Shown: in pieces, positions 1-5,837 of the stretch
How positions within the stretch are numbered: the stretch's first letter is position 1
Layout: the number at the start of each line of letters is the position of its first letter
From: an uncultured Bacilli bacterium
Lineage (GTDB): Bacteria > Bacillota_I > Bacilli_A > RF39 > UBA660
Reading direction: 5' to 3'
Assembly (NCBI GenBank): GCA_947631895.1
Contig: CANRMU010000039.1
Coordinates: 1 to 8,081 of the forward strand
DNA length: 8,081 bases
Program-made: the position numbers and the translations under genes
The notes under the pieces: model-generated
What the model was told of the DNA's origin: nothing
Databases searched by the model: none
Seen by the model: the letters and a program-made list of their open reading frames with translations, nothing else

Positions 1-1802
1 TGTTTTATGGCTTTGATATTTTAAAAAATGGCTATAAGAATTTAATTCATAAATCACCTAATATGGATACTTTAGTAGCTATTGGAGTACTATCAAGCTT
101 TCTATATAGTTTGTTTGGAACAATTATGATTATGATAGGTAAAATAGAATATGTCGAAAATTTATATTATGAATCAGTTTGTATCGTTCTATTTTTTATA
201 AAACTTGGTAGATTTATTGATGGAAGAAGTAAAGAAAAAACAAAAGAAGCAATTAAAGATTTAGTTTCTATCACGCCAGAAAAAGCAATATTAAAAACTG
301 AAAGTGGTGAAAAAGAAGTTACTCTTGATGAAGTAAAAAGAGGGAGTATTTTGATTTGTAAACCAGGTATGAAAGTTGCCGTTGATGGAATTATTACCAA
401 AGGTACTTCTCATTTTGATGAATCATTTATTACCGGTGAATCGATGCCTGTTAAAAAGGATAAAAATGCTAAAATTGTCGCAGGTAGTTTAAATATTGAT
501 GGATATATTGAGTATCAAGCTCTAAAAATAGGTAAAGATTCAACAATATCGGAAATAGTAAGATTAGTAGTTGAGGCAACTAATACTAAAGCTCCAATAT
601 CTAAAATTGCTGATAAGGTTAGTGGAATATTTGTACCAAGTATAATGGTAATAGCCATTTTAACATTAATCGTTTATTTGGCTTTAGGTAATGGAATTAA
701 TGATGCACTTACGCATTTTGTTACGGTTTTAGTAGTTGCTTGTCCATGTGCTTTAGGCCTTGCTACACCACTTGCTATTGTCGTAAGTGAAGGGTTGTGT
801 GCTAAAAATGGTATTTTAGTAAAGACAAGTGAAACGCTAGAGAATGCTCATAAAGTAGATACAATTATTTTTGATAAAACAGGAACACTTACATATGGTA
901 ATTTGCATATCAGTGAAATCTTTAATTATAGTGATTATCCAAATGATGAATTATTAAATATCGTTGGTAATTTAGAAGTTAAATCGACTCATCCAATTGC
1001 TAGTGCTTTTAAAGGGTATGGAAAAAATAAAAAAGAAATAAAAGATTTTAAAAATCTAGCTGGGTTAGGATTAACGGGAATGATAAATGATAAAAAATAT
1101 TACATAGGAAATAATAAAATTTTTTCATCATTAAAAATAAAAAACGAAAAAACTCAAGATGAAGAGGCTTTATCTGAACGAGGAAATAGTATTGTTTATG
1201 TAATTGAAAATAAAAAAATAATTGCTCTTATTGGAGTAAAAGATATTGTAAGAGAAAATGCAAGTAAAGTAATAAGTGAACTAAAAAAAATAGGTAAAGA
1301 AGTAGTTATGTTAACAGGCGATAATGAAATAACGGCTAAGAAAGTCGCAAAGGAACTTGGAATAAACAAAATTATTTCTAATGTTATGCCTAAAGATAAA
1401 GTTGAAGAAATTAAAAAAATTATGAATAATGGCAAGAAAGTAATGATGATAGGTGATGGCATTAATGATGCTCCAAGTCTAGCCACAGCGCATATAGGCG
1501 TAAGTGTTTCAAGTGGAACAGATATAGCAAATAATTCCGCAGATGTTATTTTAATGAATGATAATTTATTGAATTTATTAAATTTAATAACAATAAGTAA
1601 AAAAACAATAAGAAATATAAAACAAAATTTATTCTGGGCATTTTTCTATAATGTTTGTATGATACCAATTGCCATAGGATTATTTTCAAGATGGAATATT
1701 AATATGAATCCTATGGTTGCAGGATTTGCTATGACAGTTAGTAGTTTTACAGTTATACTAAATGCTTTAAGATTAAAAAGGATTAAATTAAGGAGGAATT
1801 AA
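1..1802 (+). CDS. copA: Cu(I)-exporting P1B-type ATPase, CopA-like (5' end off window)
   Basis: This membrane pump uses ATP to move monovalent copper out of the cytoplasm. The reading frame is open from base 3, before the first internal ATG at 63, so the N-terminus is missing. About 600 codons remain against roughly 730-830 residues in complete CopA proteins, so the lost part should hold the first membrane helices and any N-terminal metal-binding domain. Numbering from the ATG at 63, the visible motifs are: TGES of the actuator domain at 124-127; the CPC metal site at 227-229; DKTGT with phosphorylated Asp271; the HP dipeptide at 310-311; TGDN at 418-421; and GDGIND at 464-469. Tyr529-Asn530 and Met557 with Ser560-Ser561 in the last two helices match the copper (P1B-1) signature rather than the zinc/cadmium one. 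The stop is followed 2 bp later by a CopZ-like gene, whose AAGGAGG ribosome site (1790-1796) lies inside the end of this gene. No regulator is visible. Confidence 0.95.
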   Translation, partial: FYGFDILKNGYKNLIHKSPNMDTLVAIGVLSSFLYSLFGTIMIMIGKIEYVENLYYESVCIVLFFIKLGRFIDGRSKEKTKEAIKDLVSITPEKAILKTESGEKEVTLDEVKRGSILICKPGMKVAVDGIITKGTSHFDESFITGESMPVKKDKNAKIVAGSLNIDGYIEYQALKIGKDSTISEIVRLVVEATNTKAPISKIADKVSGIFVPSIMVIAILTLIVYLALGNGINDALTHFVTVLVVACPCALGLATPLAIVVSEGLCAKNGILVKTSETLENAHKVDTIIFDKTGTLTYGNLHISEIFNYSDYPNDELLNIVGNLEVKSTHPIASAFKGYGKNKKEIKDFKNLAGLGLTGMINDKKYYIGNNKIFSSLKIKNEKTQDEEALSERGNSIVYVIENKKIIALIGVKDIVRENASKVISELKKIGKEVVMLTGDNEITAKKVAKELGINKIISNVMPKDKVEEIKKIMNNGKKVMMIGDGINDAPSLATAHIGVSVSSGTDIANNSADVILMNDNLLNLLNLITISKKTIRNIKQNLFWAFFYNVCMIPIAIGLFSRWNINMNPMVAGFAMTVSSFTVILNALRLKRIKLRRN

Positions 1803-1804
1803 AT

Positions 1805-2035
1805 ATGTTTAGTAAAAAAATTAAAACAATAGTAAAAATAGAGGGAATGTCTTGTGAACATTGTGCGAATAAAGTTAAGAATGCATTAATGAATATAGAT
1901 GATGTTAAAGGGGTAAAAGTTAATTTATCTAAAAAAGAAGCAATTATTTCAAGTAATAATAAATTAGATAAAGATTTGATTAAAAAACTAATTGAAGATT
2001 TAGACTATAAATTTATTGATATAGTGGAGGAATAA
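1805..2035 (+). CDS. copZ: CopZ-like copper chaperone (single HMA domain)
   Basis: This is a 76-residue soluble cytoplasmic protein made of one heavy-metal-associated domain. The metal-binding loop GMSCEHC is at residues 14-20, with Cys17 and Cys20 as ligands, and the rest fits the ferredoxin-like beta-alpha-beta-beta-alpha-beta fold. Family knowledge says such proteins bind Cu(I) and hand it to the partner CopA ATPase. Here the ATPase gene ends only 2 bp upstream. AAGGAGG at 1790-1796 lies 8 nt before the ATG, which supports the start. The first eight residues are lysine-rich and contain no signal peptide. Copper specificity is inferred from the neighbouring ATPase; the loop alone would also fit a detached N-terminal domain of a metal pump. 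Confidence 0.9.
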   Translation: MFSKKIKTIVKIEGMSCEHCANKVKNALMNIDDVKGVKVNLSKKEAIISSNNKLDKDLIKKLIEDLDYKFIDIVEE

Positions 2036-2037
2036 TT

Positions 2038-2556
2038 GTGAAAAAGATAGTTTTAGTTGTAACTTTGTTTATAGCTATGTTTGGCTTAACAGGTTGTGGA
2101 AATGAAAAAATAAAAAATGATTCAAATGCTCCAGCTGGATTAAAAGAAATTACTGGAAAAATTTATCAAGCTGAAACAAATGAAGATGGTAATATTGTCA
2201 TCAATAAGGACAAAATCACTGAGGAAGTTAGTTACTATAGCTATGAATATGATGATGTAATAATTGGCCTTTTAGCAGTAAAAGATGAAAATGGTAAATT
2301 CCATATTGTTATCAACACTTGTGGGTCTTGTGGAGGATCACCTTATGCTTATTTTGTTCAAGATGGAAATAAAATACAATGTCAAAATTGTGGAAATACT
2401 TTTTTGATTACTGAACTTGATAATTTAGAAACAGGTGGATGTAATCCGATAGGTATTGAAAAGTTAGAAGAAAAAGATGATAAGTTTATTATTGACCATG
2501 AAGAAATAGAGCAATATAAAGATAAATTTGAAAATTGGCAAGGACCTACTGAATAA
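2038..2556 (+). CDS. Lipoprotein with FtrD-like DUF2318 cysteine domain
   Basis: This 172-residue protein begins with a lipoprotein signal: two lysines, a hydrophobic stretch, then LTGC with Cys20 as the lipid-modified residue. It should be anchored on the outer face of the membrane. The mature part matches the DUF2318/FtrD-like pattern: Cys95-x2-Cys98 with adjoining glycines, Cys115-x2-Cys118 in a QCQNCG context, and GGCNP with Cys135. These five cysteines probably bind a metal or a metal cofactor. The family is named after a membrane component of ferrous iron transport (FtrABCD), but its biochemical role is poorly known. The start is GTG at 2038, 2 bp after the copZ stop, with GGAGG at 2026-2030 and a 7-nt spacing. 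Its place as third gene after CopA and CopZ suggests a role in extracytoplasmic copper or metal handling. That is inference: no enzyme motif is recognisable. Confidence 0.88.
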   Translation: MKKIVLVVTLFIAMFGLTGCGNEKIKNDSNAPAGLKEITGKIYQAETNEDGNIVINKDKITEEVSYYSYEYDDVIIGLLAVKDENGKFHIVINTCGSCGGSPYAYFVQDGNKIQCQNCGNTFLITELDNLETGGCNPIGIEKLEEKDDKFIIDHEEIEQYKDKFENWQGPTE

Positions 2557-2589
2557 TCAATATATTAATAAACAATAAGAAAATGCCAT

Positions 2590-2660
2590 TTGCGTCAATT
2601 TATATTGTCAATTGCGCCATATTGTGCTATAATGATGCAAATGAAAGAAAAGTGATGCAA
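2590..2660. promoter_or_regulatory. Four-copy TTGCRYCA repeat array over the fic promoter (candidate operator)
   Basis: Four near-identical 8-bp sites lie at 2590-2597 (TTGCGTCA, +), 2612-2619 (TTGCGCCA, +), 2633-2640 (TGATGCAA, i.e. TTGCATCA on -) and 2653-2660 (the same, -). Start-to-start distances are 22, 21 and 20 bp, about two helical turns. The orientation is two forward then two reverse, symmetric about ~2626. The inner pair overlaps the spacer and the edge of the -10 element, and the last copy abuts the fic start codon. This layout suits a multimeric DNA-binding protein. The winged-helix end of the Fic protein is an obvious candidate, but that is inference. Confidence 0.6.
2605..2633 (+). 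promoter_or_regulatory. Sigma-70-type promoter of the fic gene
   Basis: TTGTCA (2605-2610) and a perfect TATAAT (2628-2633) are separated by exactly 17 bp. Transcription would begin near 2640, leaving a leader of only about 22 nt before the TTG start at 2662. The Fic gene therefore probably has its own promoter rather than depending on the copper operon. Confidence 0.75.
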
Positions 2661-2661
2661 T

Positions 2662-3714
2662 TTGAGAAAATTTAATTTAATAGAAGAATATAACAGTATT
2701 ATATCTAATAGTAATATTATTAATCTAATAAGTAAAATCCATGAATATAAAGGAAAACAATCATATTTGTTAGATACTAAAAAAAACACTTTAGACACTT
2801 TATTAAAAGTTGCCAAAATTCAAAGCACTACTTCATCAAATAAAATTGAGGGTATTTATACCACTGATAAAAGAATTAGAGAAATTGTAAATCAAAGGCT
2901 AGAACCTAAAAATAGGAATGAGGAAGAAATTGCTGGTTATAGAGATGTATTATCTTTAATTCATGAGAATTATAAATTTATTGATATTACTCAAAATACA
3001 ATATTGCAATTACACAGAGATTTATATAAATATACAGCTTATAGTTATGGTGGTAGATTTAAAAATTCTCAAAATTATATTGAAGAAGTAAATGAAAAAG
3101 GAGAAAAGAAAATAAGATTTACACCTCTATCTCCTGTTGAAACACCAATTGCAATTGAAGATTTATGTAAAAATTATAATGAATTAGTCAATAATGAATT
3201 ATGTGATTTACTAGTATTAATTCCTATATTTATATTAGATTTTGTATCTATACATCCATTTAATGATGGAAATGGAAGAATGAGTAGATTACTTACTTTA
3301 TTATTACTATATAAAGCAGATTATATGGTAGGAAAATATATTAGTATTGAAAAGATTATTGAAGAAACCAAAGATAGTTATTATGATACTTTAGAAAAAA
3401 GTTCAGTAAAATGGCATAATAATAAAAATGACTATTCATATTTTGTAGAATACTATTTGGGAATAATATTAAATGCTTATAAAGAATTTGATTCAAGAAT
3501 AAATATTGTTGAAAATAAAAAAATAAATGCTTATGATAGAATTATAGATATATTTAAAGATAATATCATTCCAATAGACAAAGCGTTTATTATGAATAAG
3601 TGTCCCGATTTAAGTGAAACTACAATTGAAAGAGTATTAAATAAATTACTTAAAGAAGATAAAATTGTTAAAATATCTGGGGGAAGATATACAAAATATA
3701 AATGGAACAATTAA
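2662..3714 (+). CDS. Fic family protein (probable AMP-transferase) with C-terminal winged helix
   Basis: This 350-residue protein carries the full Fic core HPFNDGNGRMSR at 198-209, including catalytic His198 and the GNGR anion hole. Fic enzymes usually transfer AMP from ATP to a hydroxyl group of a target protein. An inhibitory-helix motif [S/T]xxxE[G/N] lies N-terminal to the core as SNKIEG (59-64), with Glu63 as the autoinhibitory residue, so activity is probably off by default. A GGRFKNSQNYI stretch just before it fits the substrate-binding flap. Residues ~285-350 look like a winged helix-turn-helix, common in this architecture. The start is TTG: an in-frame stop at 2653-2655 excludes any earlier start and no in-frame ATG occurs before the core. 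There is no strong Shine-Dalgarno, only a purine-rich GAAAGAAAAG. The target is unknown, and no Doc/Phd-like antitoxin gene is adjacent. Confidence 0.92.
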   Translation: MRKFNLIEEYNSIISNSNIINLISKIHEYKGKQSYLLDTKKNTLDTLLKVAKIQSTTSSNKIEGIYTTDKRIREIVNQRLEPKNRNEEEIAGYRDVLSLIHENYKFIDITQNTILQLHRDLYKYTAYSYGGRFKNSQNYIEEVNEKGEKKIRFTPLSPVETPIAIEDLCKNYNELVNNELCDLLVLIPIFILDFVSIHPFNDGNGRMSRLLTLLLLYKADYMVGKYISIEKIIEETKDSYYDTLEKSSVKWHNNKNDYSYFVEYYLGIILNAYKEFDSRINIVENKKINAYDRIIDIFKDNIIPIDKAFIMNKCPDLSETTIERVLNKLLKEDKIVKISGGRYTKYKWNN

Positions 3715-3828
3715 ATAAATTGAGAATAAACAAAAAAACTTGAAATTATGAAGTAAAAATAATTGAAAAAATTTATGAAAAATACTTAATATATATTAGC
3801 AAGTTTGTAGAACAAATGGTTGTTGTAA

Positions 3829-3849
3829 ATTATCAATTTTTATGATAAT
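3829..3849. promoter_or_regulatory. Inverted repeat upstream of the flavin reductase gene (candidate operator)
   Basis: ATTATCA (3829-3835) and TGATAAT (3843-3849) form a perfect 7-bp inverted repeat with a 7-bp spacer. It overlaps a possible -10 element GATAAT (3844-3849), with TTGTTG (3820-3825) 18 bp upstream as a weak -35. A second short inverted repeat, AACAA/TTGTT, sits at 3811-3824. The position is right for control of the gene at 3877. The high AT content makes chance occurrence a real possibility. Confidence 0.35.
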
Positions 3850-3876
3850 GTTAATAAAAATACGAGGAGGATTTTG

Positions 3877-4431
3877 ATGAGAAAGAATATTAAAGTTACA
3901 GAGGCGATATTCCCAATGCCAGTATTAATGATAGCTACTTATAATGAAGATGGAAGTATTGATGTAATGAATGCAGCATGGGGAACAATGCTAGAAAGAA
4001 ATCAAGTAATGCTTAATTTAACAGAAACACATAAAACTGTCAAAAATATTAAAGAGAGAAAGGCATTTACTGTTAGTATAGCTGATAGCGACCATGTTGT
4101 AGAAGCAGATTATTTTGGAATTGTATCTGGAAACAATACACCAAATAAATTTGAAAATAGTAGTTTAACTGCTACAAAGTCAGAAAATATTGATGCTCCA
4201 ATTATCAATGAGTTTCCAATATGTTTAGAATGTGAATTCATAGAATATAAAGAATGTGGAGTAATAGGAAAAGTAGTTAATGTTACTGCTGATGACAAAG
4301 TAATGAATGGAGATAATGTTGACATATCATTAGTTAATGCTATTGCATTTGATCCATATACTCATGGGTATTATAAAGTAAATGAGAGAGTTGGAAATGC
4401 TTTCAAAGATGGGTTACAACTAAAAAAATAA
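3877..4431 (+). CDS. Flavin reductase family protein (FMN-binding split barrel)
   Basis: This predicted cytoplasmic protein of 184 residues resembles the flavin reductase/DIM6-NTAB family. Members bind FMN in a split beta-barrel and reduce flavin or other small substrates with NAD(P)H. Supporting features are the N-terminal P-x-PVLMIATYNEDG strand, the N-AAWGTM segment (32-38) typical of the FMN-contacting region, the central TETHKTVKNI segment (49-58), and the late VNAIAFDP/GYY region. No signal peptide or membrane helix is visible. The start is ATG 3877: GAGGAGG at 3864-3870 is 6 nt upstream, while a TTG at 3874 in the same frame is only 3 nt from it. The gene has its own leader and is followed by a terminator hairpin, so it is probably monocistronic. 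The physiological substrate cannot be read from the sequence. Confidence 0.85.
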   Translation: MRKNIKVTEAIFPMPVLMIATYNEDGSIDVMNAAWGTMLERNQVMLNLTETHKTVKNIKERKAFTVSIADSDHVVEADYFGIVSGNNTPNKFENSSLTATKSENIDAPIINEFPICLECEFIEYKECGVIGKVVNVTADDKVMNGDNVDISLVNAIAFDPYTHGYYKVNERVGNAFKDGLQLKK

Positions 4432-4439
4432 TAATATGA

Positions 4440-4480
4440 AGTATAGGCAGATAATTTGAAGATTATCTGTCTTTTATACT
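4440..4480 (+). terminator. Hairpin terminator after the flavin reductase gene
   Basis: A 16-bp stem (4440-4455 with 4462-4480) has one G-T pair, a three-T bulge and a 6-nt loop TTGAAG. It begins 9 bp after the stop. The T-rich stretch lies in the descending arm (4472-4475) rather than after it, so it is not a textbook terminator. Its place and strength still make termination the best reading. Confidence 0.6.
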
Positions 4481-4499
4481 AATTACAATTTGAAAATAT

Positions 4500-4522
4500 G
4501 AGAATTATTTCTCGCATTTTTT
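4500..4522 (+). terminator. Second weak terminator hairpin
   Basis: GAGAA (4500-4504) pairs with TTCTC (4509-4513) around a 4-nt loop. Six T residues follow at 4517-4522. The stem is only 5 bp, so it is probably a backup to the stronger hairpin upstream. Confidence 0.35.
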
Positions 4523-4528
4523 ATCTAT

Positions 4529-4570
4529 AAAAAAAGGCCTTGACTTATTGTCAATAGCCTTAATTTTTTT
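4529..4570. terminator. Bidirectional terminator between convergent genes
   Basis: The stem pairs AAGGC + TTGAC (4534-4538, 4540-4544) with GTCAA + GCCTT (4550-4554, 4557-4561), closed by a 5-nt loop and broken by a small internal loop. Seven A residues lie on the left (4529-4535) and seven T residues on the right (4564-4570), so a T-run follows the stem on either strand. It would end transcription of the - strand permease, whose stop codon (4560-4562) lies at the edge of the stem, and catch read-through from the + strand. Confidence 0.75.
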
Positions 4571-5357
4571 CTTGTAAAAGCCTTTTCTCAAGTAGTGAAA
4601 CACCCTCATATATAATAAATGATAAAATGATTAAAATAACAATTCCAGCCATTACGACATTTAAGTTAAATACTTGTGTACCATATATGATTAAGTAACC
4701 TATTCCTTTTTTACTAACTAAAAATTCTCCCATTATTACCCCAATTAAAGTCATTGATATGTTCAATTTAAGTGATGAAATAATTGTTCTTTTAGATCCA
4801 GGAATAACTAAATATCTTAGAATTTGTCCTTTTGTTGCTCCAAAAGATTGAAGCAGTTTAATTTTTATTTCATCAGTTCCTAAAAAACCGTTATAAATAT
4901 TTATAATACTAACTATTAAATTGATTAATAAAGCCATCACTATAATTGCTTTGGTGTTTGCTCCAGCCCAGATAATAATTATTGGCCCTAAAGCAACTTT
5001 TGGTAAACTGTTTAGCATCGTTAAAAATGGGTCAAGAATTTTAGCTAAAGTTTTTACTTCATAAAGTAAAATAGCAATTAGAAAACCACTAACTATACCA
5101 ATAAAAAAGGCTAAAACTATTTCGTATAAAGTTGTTAAAATATGAGTTATTAAAGAACCTTCTAAAAAGAGATTTTTAATTGTTAGAATAATTCTTGATG
5201 GACTAGAAAAAATAAAAGGATTCAAGATTTTTTTATTAGCGAGAACTTCCCATGATATTAAAAAGATAACGACAATTAAAATTTGCATTAAAATAACAAA
5301 TATTTTATTTCTTCTTTCTTTTTGTAAAAATTTTTTTTGATTAGTTGACATAGACAT
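4560..5357 (-). CDS. ABC transporter permease, SsuC/TauC-type
   Basis: This 265-residue integral membrane protein has an N-terminal charged stretch and about six hydrophobic segments (for example ~19-38, 73-99, 122-150, 195-215 and 233-255). The cytoplasmic EAA loop that docks to the ATPase is at ~168-190, with the conserved Gly173-Ala174 and a VIPG ending. It resembles the permeases of sulfonate, taurine, nitrate or thiamine-precursor importers; the substrate cannot be told. The start is the ATG at 5357, because GGAAGGA at 5363-5369 is 5 nt upstream; another ATG lies two codons later. The gene overlaps the end of the ATPase reading frame by 17 bp, as in a translationally coupled pair. No substrate-binding protein gene is visible. 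Because the partner ATPase gene is broken, this transporter is probably not functional here unless another ATPase serves it. Confidence 0.9.
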   Translation of the reverse strand: MSMSTNQKKFLQKERRNKIFVILMQILIVVIFLISWEVLANKKILNPFIFSSPSRIILTIKNLFLEGSLITHILTTLYEIVLAFFIGIVSGFLIAILLYEVKTLAKILDPFLTMLNSLPKVALGPIIIIWAGANTKAIIVMALLINLIVSIINIYNGFLGTDEIKIKLLQSFGATKGQILRYLVIPGSKRTIISSLKLNISMTLIGVIMGEFLVSKKGIGYLIIYGTQVFNLNVVMAGIVILIILSFIIYEGVSLLEKRLLQEKN

Positions 5358-5700
5358 CTAAGTCCTTCCATATCTTATTATAAAGTTCATTAAATTCTTT
5401 AGTATTTCTATTATCAATCGGATTGTCATAAGGTAAATCAATATCATAGATTTTTTTGATTTTACATGGTCTTTTTGATAGAACAACAACCTTATTAGAA
5501 AGACTTACTGCTTCCCCAACGTCATGGCTTACTAATATTGTTGTAATATTTTCTTGTTTAATAATTTTAAAAACATCGGCACTTACGGCTAATCTTGATT
5601 GATAATCTAATGCTGAAAAAGGTTCATCTAATAACAAAATATCAGGTTTCAAAGCAAGTGTGCGAATAAGCGCAACTCTTTGAATGTAGTGAAGACACAT
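5341..5700 (-). pseudogene. ABC transporter ATP-binding protein, N-terminal half missing (SsuB/TauB-type)
   Basis: Only the C-terminal part of an import ATPase remains, 119 codons against roughly 240-260 in the family. What is present is intact: QRVALIRTLA just after the signature motif, Walker B ILLLDEP (Asp25-Glu26 in the open frame), the SALD D-loop at 29-32 and the H-loop His59 in VSHD. Walker A, the Q-loop and the LSGG signature are absent. Homology to the family begins about codon 7 (base ~5682). The preceding MCLHYI is not family-like and probably comes from the inserted element. The ATG at 5700 lacks a convincing ribosome site. A product without Walker A could not bind ATP normally. 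The break faces a large serine recombinase gene whose 3' end is at 5838, so insertion of an integrative element is the likely cause. The missing half should then lie right of the window on the same strand. Confidence 0.88.
5680..5700. other. Probable element-host junction (attL or attR) in the ABC ATPase gene
   Basis: ATPase homology stops between the Gln codon at 5680-5682 and about 5690. To the right there is only non-coding sequence up to the recombinase. Integrases of this class commonly lie next to one attachment site, so the crossover site should be here. The exact core cannot be fixed without the other junction or an empty site. Confidence 0.5.
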
Positions 5701-5733
5701 CTTTATTTTTTCGTTTATTTAAAGGGTTTGTGT

Positions 5734-5824
5734 GTGTTCTAATTCAAACTTGATTTTTAACTTTTAAGTTCTTAAAATTATAAATTTTGTTAGAAAAATA
5801 TATAGATTATAGGCAGTGTTCTAA
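5734..5824. repeat. 9-bp direct repeat GTGTTCTAA in the recombinase 3' flank
   Basis: GTGTTCTAA occurs at 5734-5742 and again at 5816-5824, 82 bp apart, within the 137 bp between the broken ATPase gene and the recombinase stop. The rest of this gap is AT-rich with no gene or clear terminator. The copies could be protein-binding sites near the attachment site, or chance. Confidence 0.3.
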
Positions 5825-5837
5825 AACAAGCTAGAGA

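Noticed and set aside
167..400. Open frame on the - strand inside the ATPase gene
   Set aside because: It lies opposite strongly conserved P-type ATPase coding sequence and has no family-like content; the same applies to the - strand frame at 1196-1486.
2590..2660. CRISPR-like array
   Set aside because: The repeats are only 8 bp, occur in both orientations and sit on a promoter; there is no cas gene.
2595..2816. Open frame on the - strand across the fic promoter
   Set aside because: It overlaps the promoter and repeat array and the start of the Fic coding sequence, and its product is low-complexity and hydrophobic.
2662..3714. Fic gene as half of a Fic/Doc toxin-antitoxin pair
   Set aside because: No small antitoxin gene is adjacent, and the inhibitory SNKIEG motif is inside the protein itself.
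3874..3876. TTG as start of the flavin reductase
   Set aside because: It is only 3 nt from the GAGGAGG site; the next codon is ATG at a normal 6-nt spacing.
4110..4325. Open frame on the - strand in the flavin reductase gene
   Set aside because: It is a shadow of a well supported gene on the + strand.
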